The notes under the pieces were generated by a model. That model did not search any database and was not told the DNA's origin. It saw nothing but the letters and a program-made list of their open reading frames with translations. The position numbers and the translations under genes were made by a program. From the NCBI GenBank assembly GCA_037013685.1, contig CM072894.1, positions 17,602,949 through 17,666,948 on the forward strand: DNA of 64,000 nucleotides. The letters run 5' to 3'. This stretch comes from Acridotheres tristis. Lineage: Eukaryota > Chordata > Aves > Passeriformes > Sturnidae. Shown piece by piece: positions 1-7,975 of the stretch; position 1 is the first letter of the stretch, and each line of letters opens with the position of its first letter.

Positions 1-126
1 TGAGGGTGATAATTCGGACCCGGGTGGTCGCTGGGAGGGAGAGCTGCGTCTCCTCTACCCTCTCCTCATTGTAACTATTGCCGCAAGCCTGTGACTTTCC
101 CCCTTCTTCCCCTCTTTCCCGTCTAC

Positions 127-132
127 AATAAA
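127..132 (+). terminator. Candidate poly(A) signal AATAAA, possibly end of DLX2
   Basis: A canonical AATAAA lies on the plus strand in an otherwise pyrimidine-rich stretch at the left edge. In vertebrates DLX2 is convergent with DLX1, so its 3'UTR would enter this window from the left on this strand. No DLX2 coding sequence is present here, so assigning the signal to DLX2 is inference from synteny only. Confidence 0.25.
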
Positions 133-510
133 ATCTCGCCCCTGACAGTCTTCTCGGCGAGGCCATGAATCACTCAGCGCTGCCGGCAGCGGCCCAGAGC
201 TGCTCTCCCTTCCCCCTCTCCCGCCTGCTGGCGCCAGCGACATTTCACCCGGGACAGACTGCTGCCGTCTCACAGCTTCCCATAGAGGTCCGGAGGGGTT
301 TGGGGCAGGGCCGTTCCCGAGATTTGTAGTAGTCCTGGAGCTGGTCCACGGGCGCAGCCCTGACCCAGACGCGTTTCGCCTTGCCCCTCCGGCAATGGCA
401 CCCAGGCTGGTAACCTGCATGGAATCTTTGCTTGGGCCAGAGCTGGTGGCTGCCTCGAGCTCCTCTGCGGTGCTTTCAAGGGCTGGAGGCACCGACTGGA
501 CTTTCTCTGA

Positions 511-876
511 GATATGCCCCTTGAGGACTGGACCCCTCAAGATGTTCCCCTCTGGGATGCAGCCTTTCAGCTTCATCCCGCATAGCTGAAATCCTCTGGG
601 ATGTACCTCGCAAGGACAGCACCCCTCCAGGCTGAACCCCTTCCCAGGCAGCACCCCCTCGAAGCTGAAGCTTCTTGGGATGCATCCGTCAAGGACTGGA
701 CCCCTCCAGGATGCAACCATCTGGAACGCTCCCTGCACCCCTCTGAGCTGAACCCTCACTTTGATGACCTTTGCTGCACCCTTTCAGGGCCGCCCCACTT
801 GGGATGCCACCTCCCGGCTGTTCCCCTCCAAGCTGTAACCCCGAGGGGCAAACCCCTGCGGGCTGCATCCCTGGAG
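511..876 (+). repeat. Degenerate 15-bp tandem repeat (minisatellite)
   Basis: About two dozen units of mostly 15 bp (14-17 bp) can be laid end to end. The loose consensus starts GATG or GCTG and ends in a CCCTC-like core followed by two or three bases. Good examples are 541-555, 556-570, 600-614, 679-693, 710-724 and 862-876. The 13-mer GACTGGACCCCTC occurs at both 526 and 694. Because 15 is divisible by 3, every frame shows a five-residue rhythm, which explains the long open frames here. No known satellite family is recognised. Confidence 0.75.
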
Positions 877-1077
877 GCATTGCTGCTGGAAGAGGCAAGA
901 ATTTGGCTTTCATCACCACGAGGACCCCGTCATTCTTGCAGAGGGCACGGGGAGAGAGAGCCATGCTGAAGATCCCATTGCAGACAAGATGAAGGCCCAG
1001 GCCAGCTTGCCCGGGGTCGGGAATGCGCAGCCTGGCCGACACTCTTCCGAGAGGCCTTCGCATGAGGAGCCCGGGCG

Positions 1078-1330
1078 GGGCCGAGGAAGGCGGAGGGGGG
1101 CGGCCCCACAAGGAGACACGTCGGGAGGAGAGGGGAAAGAAGGGGAAAAAGAGGGAGGGGGGAAGAAGGGGGGAAAGCGGAAGGACAGATTGCTTCTGAG
1201 AGCTTGGGGAAAGCTTGGGGGCGAGAGGAGGCGGGGGTCGAAGGAGGAGTGAAGAAAAGCGAAGAATGACGAGGGGATGTTGGAAGATGAGGGTCGGGTG
1301 CAAAGAAAGCGAGAAGAGGGAGTGAGAGAG
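1078..1330 (+). repeat. Purine-rich low-complexity tract
   Basis: The plus strand is almost entirely G and A over about 250 bp, with many GGGG and GGGA runs (for example 1125-1180 and 1205-1250). Such tracts can form triplex or G-quadruplex structures, but no function is shown by the sequence. Confidence 0.6.
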
Positions 1331-2239
1331 ACAAAGGGGAAAGCGGCAGCTGTCCTCCAGTGCCGGCGCTGACCCGGCGGCGAGGACGGGGATGAGAGCC
1401 CAGTGTCGCCCCCAAGACACAGTGGGGCCGACCCACAACATATCTGTCCCCTCCTTCCCCCGCCCGCCGTCCCGGGGAGACCTGGTGGCAGGGGCCTCAG
1501 TCGCCCACTCGGACCAGGGAAAATAAATTTCCCCGCTGGCAGACGGCGAAGCCCTGGGGAAGTGAGCACGGAGCGGGGCGGCACGCGTGGCGAGCAGCAC
1601 CGCGGAGCCCCACGGCCCCACGGTCCGGCAGGAGCTCTGTTCCCGGCAGCCCGGTGTTCCCGCGGGTTACGACGGTGGGGGGCGGAGAGGGAGGAAAAGT
1701 GGGATACACTCTCTGTCAGGTGACAAATTTTACTAAATCGATTGTCCGGGATGCGCGAGAAAGCCGTGGTCGCGGGCCACGTCCAGGACGGAGACGATTC
1801 TCATTCCCGTTCCCTCCCCGTCCCCCCGCCCCATCACTTTCACAGGCGCTTCACGCAGTTAAATAAAGGTCCCCTCAAACATCTGCGCCCCGGTCTCTCC
1901 TAGCCCAGTGTCTCCAGTCCGATGCAGCATTGCGGTGCGGGGTGTTGCTCGGCTCCCTGGGGTCGGGCAGGATGCCGAGAACGGCGTGGGGTCCCTGGGA
2001 TAGGGACCTGACCAACAGGGGAACGCTATCAGCGATGGGGGAGCAGAGCACACCACACCCAAGACGGGAGCCTTCGGGCTTTCTTTCTATTATTTTGTAT
2101 TTTATAATTTATTTATTACTATTTATTTGCTGTGTGCTGGTATCAGTCCTCTCTGGGCTATCTGCACCAGGTGTATGCGATGAGGGTTTTCGTGCTTCAG
2201 CATCCCCGTATCTTCCAGAGTCCTCCCAGGCTCCGTATT

Positions 2240-2829
2240 TCACCCGCTGCTCGCATCCCAGATGCGGCTCACACCGTGCGGGGGTCGGCGACGGCCAGCG
2301 GATGCAGAGGCGCGTTACAGCAGCTCCCGCGCACCGCAGCTGCACACGTATAGAAATGCGTGTGTTTGTAACCGGTTTTCTTCTGCTCTTTTCCCGTCCG
2401 ACCGGACGGGGCACGTACCGCTGAGAGCCATGATCCCCCGCACAAGTTGCACGGGGATCGGCCACCCGGAGCCGGCCAAAGTGGCGGGCAGCAGGATAAC
2501 CGGGGGGCGAGTTATCCCTGGCCTCCGCAGCACTCCGGGAAGGGCTGCGGAGCGGGGGAGGGAGCCTGGTGGGGGGGCTGGGACGACTCCACCCCACGTC
2601 CCAGAGCTGAGGTTCCCCCTTCCGCCCCCCGCCGGGCCCGGTCCCGGCTCCGGGCCGGGGGGGCGGCTGAGTCGGGCCGGTCCCCGGGGGGCGGCAGGGG
2701 TAAGTGACGGCTCCGCGACCAGCCCGGTCTGGGAGGGCGGCACGGCAGCAGCCCGGCCGAAGGGCACCCTCTGCCCCCCCGGAGCACGGGCGGGGCCGGC
2801 CGGGCTTGTACCGTGGGGAGGCAATTTAC
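2240..2829. promoter_or_regulatory. CpG island with plus-strand splice donor
   Basis: This is CpG-dense, strongly GC-rich sequence in the middle of the DLX1-DLX2 interval. It ends sharply at the AT-rich block that follows. A perfect GTAAGT donor after CAGGG starts at 2700 on the plus strand. This makes the island a reasonable first exon and promoter for an intergenic RNA; see the ncRNA model. Confidence 0.45.
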
Positions 2830-3520
2830 TCATTTGCCCGGTGAAAAGAGAAAGCACGAGAAATTCAATTAAAGCGGCTCTGGCAAAAGGAGTTATTTGA
2901 GGCATGAATGTCTCCCCTAAAGCTGCAGCAATCATGTGGCATTAGACACTTCCGGAATCCTATAGCCAACTTGAAAAATCCCAGACCCCTTTTTTCCCTA
3001 ATTTTTGCTCTGATCTGTAATTTTATCCACATTTGCACTAGTTTGAGCATTCTGGCTCTCCCATCTGAAAGCCTGCAATTACTATATAATTCTTCGCAAT
3101 TTCACATGTCCTAATATGGACTGTAATTTTTGCGCAAGACAATTTCCTGCTATTTCAAGCATCAACATTGTCAAAGTTGTATGTACATAATAAATGGGAA
3201 TATCAATGCATAGTTTTTAGCATAACATCTTGACTCCTCGATAATTATATCCGTTCGGAGCCTACGCAGAATTAGCCTGAATTGCATGGTAACTGCTGCT
3301 GCTTTAAAATTTTTAAAAATTACTCATAATTTTCCCAAAGATTACCAAGATCTCGAGTGCACAATGTCATCAGCGTAATGAAGAGTAAACATTTATGCTA
3401 ATAATCTGCAATTTTTTTCATCAGCTATAAAGACAGAGGCTATATAGCAGAAAATTTCAGTCATATTCTGCAAGAGCAGAGCTGCAAAAAGGCTGCTGCG
3501 CTCAGAGGCATGTGCATCTC
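2830..3520. promoter_or_regulatory. AT-rich conserved-looking enhancer block A (I12a/I12b candidate)
   Basis: The base composition switches abruptly from GC-rich to AT-rich. There are many TAAT/ATTA cores (for example 2870, 3240, 3325, 3400), no simple repeats and no coding frame. This texture is typical of vertebrate developmental enhancers. The position between DLX1 and DLX2 matches the known I12a and I12b elements, which respond to DLX proteins. Which of the two it corresponds to cannot be decided without alignment. Confidence 0.5.
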
Positions 3521-3576
3521 TGGGGGATCTCAATCCACATTTGCACTCTCAGGATATTATTATTGTGCTCGACTTC

Positions 3577-3661
3577 TTTTTTTTTTTTTTTTTCGCTTTC
3601 TTTCTCCCTCCCCGATCCTCTCCCTCTCTCTCACACTCTCTCGTTCTTCTAACTTTCGTAG
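3577..3661 (+). repeat. Poly(T) plus long pyrimidine tract
   Basis: A run of about 17 T is followed by CT-rich sequence up to a TAG at 3659-3661. A CTAAC stands just before that TAG. It may act as a 3' splice site on the plus strand (see ncRNA model) or be simple low-complexity DNA. Confidence 0.6.
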
Positions 3662-3719
3662 CAAAAAGCCGCGTTCGGTCCTTTGGTTTGTTGTAAAGCA
3701 AAGACTTGTGCCCAGAGCC

Positions 3720-4320
3720 TCAGGGACTGAGGCGGAAGGTAAGGGTGGCGACACAGGCTCCTTTCTCGCGGGGGTAGGTGAGTGTACGGGGCGCGACGAG
3801 GACGGATGCCCCGCACGGGCCGGGAGAGGGGGGAAATACCGGCGGCGGCTCCGCCGACCCATTCTTCCCGCAAAACTTCCCGCCGGCGGCACCGGGGCGA
3901 GGAAGGGAGTGGGGCGGCGGGCCGGGCGACGGGGATGTCGTGCACAGCCGAGCCGAGCCGAGCCGCGCCGGAGCATCCCGCGGGCCGAGCCGAGCCGAGC
4001 CGCGGAGCCCGGCGCGGGCAGAGCGGCGCGGGGGCACTCGCCGCCCGGGACTGCCGCGCTGCCGGGAGCTGCCGGCGCCGGCGTGCGCTCGATTTCGGCG
4101 GTGGTTTCGTGATGCGCGTTTGTCGGTTCCTTGCGAAGGGGAGCATTACTGCCCGGTCCCGAGCCGGGAGGCGGGGGGAAAGGCGCCGGCGCGGGGGGGA
4201 CATGGCACTTTTTCACTGGCGTGAGAGTGGCGGTGGTGGCAGGAGCGGGGTAGGAGGGCGGCGGCGGTGAGAGCGGAACGGGCGGCGGCGGGGATTTCTT
4301 ATCCCCTTCTGTCAAACGAA
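3720..4320. promoter_or_regulatory. CpG island between the two enhancer blocks
   Basis: Strongly CpG-rich DNA with GGC-rich runs, flanked on both sides by AT-rich conserved-looking blocks. It contains the AGCCG repeat at 3946-4002. No coding gene is supported. Confidence 0.5.
3946..4002 (+). repeat. (AGCCG)n pentanucleotide repeat
   Basis: Two clusters of AGCCG units (3946-3965 and about 3985-4002) are separated by roughly 20 bp inside a CpG island. Confidence 0.85.
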
Positions 4321-4329
4321 GGGAGCGAA

Positions 4330-5060
4330 TTCCGAATGCAAACGGGCTTGGGCTCTGATATTTGATTTTTTTCTAGTTTCAGGGGCCGCTCTGTGCTCTG
4401 CAATTAGATTGACACATGTACAACATCCCCAGCTATTCAAGGGGGTTCGCAGGGACACTCCAAGGGGATTTTTTCCCCCTTTTTCTTTTTGGGTGGAAGA
4501 TATTAAAGAGGTATCTGTTGTTTGGCAATTTTGCTAAGTCTGTCTTCATTACTTCAACATTGTGCATTTGCTAATTTGGAAGCCCCTTCCTATTGACAGC
4601 TCTGCTCCATACACCTGCAAGCAATTTGCAGAGCTCCAATATAGGAGAATTGCAGAGATGGCAGCTCGCACCTATTTTATTTTTTTTTCTTCGCTTTTCT
4701 CAATGCACAGCAAATTTGGCTTTCAGTGCGTTATCTCTTTTGTTAATGCAAAAAGATTCCCTGGGCGAAAAAATTGCTCATAATTACCAGAGAGATGGGG
4801 AAACTGCATTAGAATAAATAAACCTGAAATTACTGTAATTATGTTGTGTTTGATGGGCTCGGCTTGTAATCAAGAAGAGAATACAGTGAAATGATGCTGA
4901 CCCTCTTGGGTTTGCAGCTGTACGCGCACTTTGGGGTCTTTTTTTGCAGAAAAGAGTCATTTTGATCATCATTAAGCTGTGTGTAACCTATTTCAGAAGT
5001 GTTTGAAAATGAGGGACACTTTTTTTTTTTTTTTCCCCAACAAGGAAAAGTATATCCCAA
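4330..5060. promoter_or_regulatory. AT-rich conserved-looking enhancer block B (I12a/I12b candidate)
   Basis: An AT-rich, complex (non-repetitive) block with clustered homeodomain cores: CAATTAGATTG near 4400, CATAATTACC near 4780, and AAATTACTGTAATTATG near 4828. The last is a spaced pair of inverted AATTAC-type sites. It lacks open coding sequence and fits the known position of DLX intergenic enhancers. Function is inferred from place and motif density. Confidence 0.5.
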
Positions 5061-5084
5061 AATTACATTTTGCCATTTACGGGC

Positions 5085-5415
5085 TCATCCATAAGGTTGT
5101 ATTTGCCGGGTGACAATTGGTAAAGGTATAATATTCGAAATCAGGGCTTAATCATTGTAATGAGGTATTGTTTCAATATAAGCACCTTTGGATTATTCAT
5201 AGTTTAATTAATATCCTCATTATGAAAATCTTCGAATCAGATATTTGATGAACTACTTATCAGCAACAAGGCAGAATTAATTAGGCCTGTACTGAGATTA
5301 ACATTTTCAAATGTACAGTTATAATAGCCTCTAACTCAAGACCGCCTCGCTGAGAGAAAACTGATAATTTCTCTATTTGAACTGTTAGCAAGACGTTATT
5401 GAGTTAGGAGAAGCT
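5085..5415. promoter_or_regulatory. AT-rich enhancer block C with tandem homeodomain sites
   Basis: The block contains TTTAATTAATA near 5202 and GAATTAATTAGG near 5274, both double TAATT cores that DLX-type homeodomains bind, plus several ATTA cores between them. It ends at a sharp switch to CpG-rich DNA near 5440. It may be part of the same enhancer as block B. Confidence 0.45.
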
Positions 5416-5439
5416 AATATATCTTTAAAGCCCTCCGAG

Positions 5440-6260
5440 CTGCTTGACCACACCGCTTCGGCCCGGTCAAAGGCGTTTGGTCTCCGGTAGACCCGCCGCG
5501 GGAGCTGTGCTGGTCCTGGGGCGCTACGGGGCCGCGGAGCCCTACGGCTCCGCTCGGGACTTCGGGTGGCTCGGGACCAGACTCGAGCCGTGGCACTGCG
5601 GGAAATGCGGAGCTGCGGAGGTTTTCCATGCCGGATACAGCACCCCGCGGGCCGCCGTGCATCGGCTGCGCACCGGCCCCGCGCACTGGGGACTCGGTGC
5701 GTATCTCCGGGCGAGTGAGCACGGCCCCCGCAGGGCTGCACAACCGATCCCCCGGAGAACCTGAGCGCAGAGATGCGCACGGGCAGTCGGCCGAGCACAG
5801 CTCCCTCCGCTCTGCAGCGTTTTACGCACCCCAGCAATAGCTACGGGTTGCGCCCGGCACTGCGCCAGCCCGAGGAGCGGGCACGGCTCAGTCCGGGGCT
5901 GGGATGACCGCGGCGGAACCGGCACAGCTTCGCCTCCCGTGGGATGCGCGGGTAGGCAGCCGGCTCGGCTGTCGGGACGGGGGTCGGGACTCTCCCAGCC
6001 GGACCACTTCCCCTTCCCATCCCAGCAGCTGTGCCCGGTTCCCCCCGGCTCCGAGCGACCTCTCCGCAGAGGGTCCCGCGACCATCGCGACGGCTGCCGC
6101 CGCCTAACTGGGCCCGGCCGGTGGACAGGGACAGGCTGCCCTGTTCGGGGCGCGCCGCTCCTCCGTCTCGCCTCCCGATTTTGGCCATCGCCGTCCCGCC
6201 GCGGAGCGCGGAGCCTGACCCGGACCCCGCTCCCGGCCGCGCTACGAGACGGAGAGCATG
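5440..6260. promoter_or_regulatory. CpG island downstream of DLX1
   Basis: Dense CpG sequence lies between enhancer block C and the DLX1 3'UTR, with a sharp edge to AT-rich DNA at about 6265. It could host a non-coding promoter or simply belong to the CpG-rich Polycomb-type domain usual at DLX loci. No coding gene is seen. Confidence 0.45.
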
Positions 6261-6526
6261 GGTGTCTCTTTTTCCAAACCATAATTTTACTGTCTCAAAG
6301 AAACTTTATAACTTATGTACAAAGATTTGTGTGGTTTTTTTTTTTCCTTTCCTCCCCCAGATACAAAGCAATAAGTTAACATTCTCAATATAAAACTAAA
6401 CTTTGACATATAGAACACTAAACACAGCCGAGCTCAATTTATCACATTTTCTGAATTTCACAAGTAAAATGTCAAGATCTCAGTACACAAAGCATCATGT
6501 TTTACAGCCACACGAAACAGAACGGA

Positions 6527-6581
6527 AATAATAATAATAATAATTAAAAAAGGCTAAATTTGTGCAACATGTTTACAGAAC

Positions 6582-6614
<33 letters not shown>

Positions 6615-6615
6615 T
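6527..6615 (+). repeat. (AAT)n microsatellites in DLX1 3'UTR
   Basis: Two AAT runs, 6527-6543 and 6582-6615 (about 11 units), are separated by unique sequence. In the DLX1 transcript they read as AUU runs. Confidence 0.85.
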
Positions 6616-7265
6616 AAGAATAAAATATGTACAGTGAGTAGCTCCTGCACGTCGGTTTGTGCATTTCGACTTCGGGCCGGCTTTGCGCGGGGAGGCCGCG
6701 CCGGGACTGCGCGGGTGTGCGCGCCCGCCCGCCCTCCCGGTGGGTCCCCCCCGCCGCCCTCCGGGCCCTCGTTCCGTCCTCTGCGCCTTGCTTCACCTCA
6801 GCAAAGCGCTGGCAGCTGCTGCAATTCCACTTCAGAGAACCAAACAATGTGCATTTATTTCCTTTGTTAAATACGCGAGAAATGCAAATCATTCGGATCA
6901 AAACTCTCCACACCAGCGAAGTATAAAAGTTATTGTAAAAGTTAAAATCGCATCCTTCCCTCGTGGTGATTTATTCGGGGTGAAGGGGGGGGAACGGGAC
7001 GACGGACCGTCTGTGGTTTTGTTCAAACTGTGCGTCCAAGCAGTAAACTCAGCAAGCTGAGTTTGTTTCTAGCACTCTCATAGTGGTAATTTAAATCAAT
7101 AAATAAACCCCCTGTCTTCCCCTTTTAACAACAACAAAAAATATACAGATGGATAGTGAAAGGTACAGAAAGTGTCGAGGGAAAGAAGCTCTGGTAAATT
7201 GTTCAGCTTCCTTCCCCCTTGCAATTGAAGAGACCGTCAGATCGGGGTAGTAAATAAATGACCTA

Positions 7266-7295
7266 CATTTCAACAGACACAGACAGACAGACAGG
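7266..7295 (+). repeat. (ACAG)n short repeat
   Basis: A few tandem ACAG units (CAGACACAGACAGACAGACAG) lie in the DLX1 3'UTR. Confidence 0.6.
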
Positions 7296-7504
7296 ACAGA
7301 GGAGAGGGCTTCCCCGCCCCCCAGACATCTTTTTCTGATTGTCCCACAAAGCCGCGGCCGGCGCTCGCTCTGCTCCCATGCTGTTGTGCCGTGCTCGGGG
7401 CCGCTCCGTCAGCTGTCAGCGGTGGGAACCGGCCCGCATCACATCTGTGCTCTCCTGCACCGAGCTACCGTGCAGCGTCCTAATGGCTGGATGGGCAAGA
7501 GACC

Positions 7505-7670
7505 TCCTGTTTGTTTGTTTGCTTGGGTTTCTTCTGTGTTTTTGTTGTTGTTTGTTTTGTTTTGTTTTTTTAAATTCTCTCTTCCCCTCTCTTTCCCCCC
7601 CCCTTTCCTTTTATTTGTTTTAGTTTCTTTTTTTCTTTTTCTGTTTTTTTCCCCCCGTAATAATTTTAAT
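7505..7670 (+). repeat. T/GT-rich low-complexity tract
   Basis: GTTT and poly(T) runs with C tracts lie just downstream of the DLX1 stop. The transcript strand is A/G-rich here. Confidence 0.6.
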
Positions 7671-7720
7671 TCTTTTTGGGACCAATAGTGCTTGCGTTAG
7701 GGGAAAACGTATATATATAA

Positions 7721-7975
7721 TCACATCAGTTGCGGCTGCTGCATAGCTTCTTGGTGGGCCGAAGGATACCACGACGTGTAGCTGGGGATGTAGGTGCCCG
7801 GGGTTCCCGACGAGGCCTTACCGGAGGCAGAGGTGGTATTCCACACTGGAGGCACGGGTGGCGAGCTGCCCGAGAGAGCCCTGCCGTTGGTCAAGGCGCT
7901 GCTCTCCAGGGCGGCCCCTCCTTGCTTCATCAGCTTCTTGAATTTGGAGCGCTTGTTCTGAAACCAAATCTTCAC
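7721..7975 (-). CDS. DLX1: DLX1 coding exon 3
   Basis: It encodes residues 172-255: the homeodomain recognition helix and the C-terminal domain, followed by TGA at 7721-7723. The acceptor TGCAG is followed directly by GTGAAGATTTGG. Confidence 0.96.
   Translation of the reverse strand: MKIWFQNKRSKFKKLMKQGGAALESSALTNGRALSGSSPPVPPVWNTTSASGKASSGTPGTYIPSYTSWYPSAHQEAMQQPQLM

Larger units (their letters stand above)
133..2829. other. DLX1-DLX2 intergenic, GC-rich part
   Basis: This stretch is GC-rich with no coding gene. It contains the 15-bp minisatellite (511-876), a purine-rich tract (1078-1330), CpG-dense sequence around 1360-1870, a short AT-rich piece (2080-2140), and a CpG island at about 2240-2830. 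Long open frames here come from low stop-codon density in GC-rich DNA and from the 15-bp periodicity. None resembles a known protein. Confidence 0.7.
2600..6645 (+). ncRNA. Candidate spliced DLX1-antisense RNA
   Basis: This is a model built only from splice signals. Exon 1 would lie in the CpG island and end at 2699 (donor GTAAGT; its 5' end is unknown). Exon 2 is 3662-3738 (77 nt). Its acceptor has an ~80-nt pyrimidine tract and a CTAAC branch-like site, and its donor is AAG followed by GTAAGG. The last exon would start at 6361 after a T/C tract ending CCCCCAG, and end after AATAAA at 6619-6624 with GT-rich sequence beyond. The RNA would run opposite to DLX1, across the enhancer blocks and into the DLX1 3'UTR. 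Mammals have a DLX1 antisense RNA from this interval, so this may be its counterpart. No coding potential is claimed. Confidence 0.3.
6270..7720 (-). other. DLX1: DLX1 3'UTR (approximate)
   Basis: AT-rich, complex sequence continues from the DLX1 stop codon to about 6270, where it changes abruptly to CpG island; this edge is taken as the 3' end. Poly(A) signals on the minus strand include AATAAA at 6854-6859, 6970-6975 and 7610-7615, and variants TATAAA and AGTAAA near 6286-6310. More than one end is therefore possible. The UTR holds ATT repeats and the antisense acceptor described elsewhere. Confidence 0.5.

Noticed and set aside
1..132. DLX2 coding sequence at the left edge
   Set aside because: No homeodomain or DLX2 C-terminal sequence is present; at most the very end of its 3'UTR could be here.
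55..759. 234-codon open frame on the minus strand with five-residue repeats
   Set aside because: The rhythm comes from the 15-bp DNA repeat. It does not fit the pentapeptide-repeat protein pattern, has no ATG at its start, and other frames are open too.
689..1621. 310-codon Pro/Leu-rich frame on the minus strand
   Set aside because: It is the complement of a purine-rich tract and CpG-rich DNA. Its composition is biased and no domain is seen.
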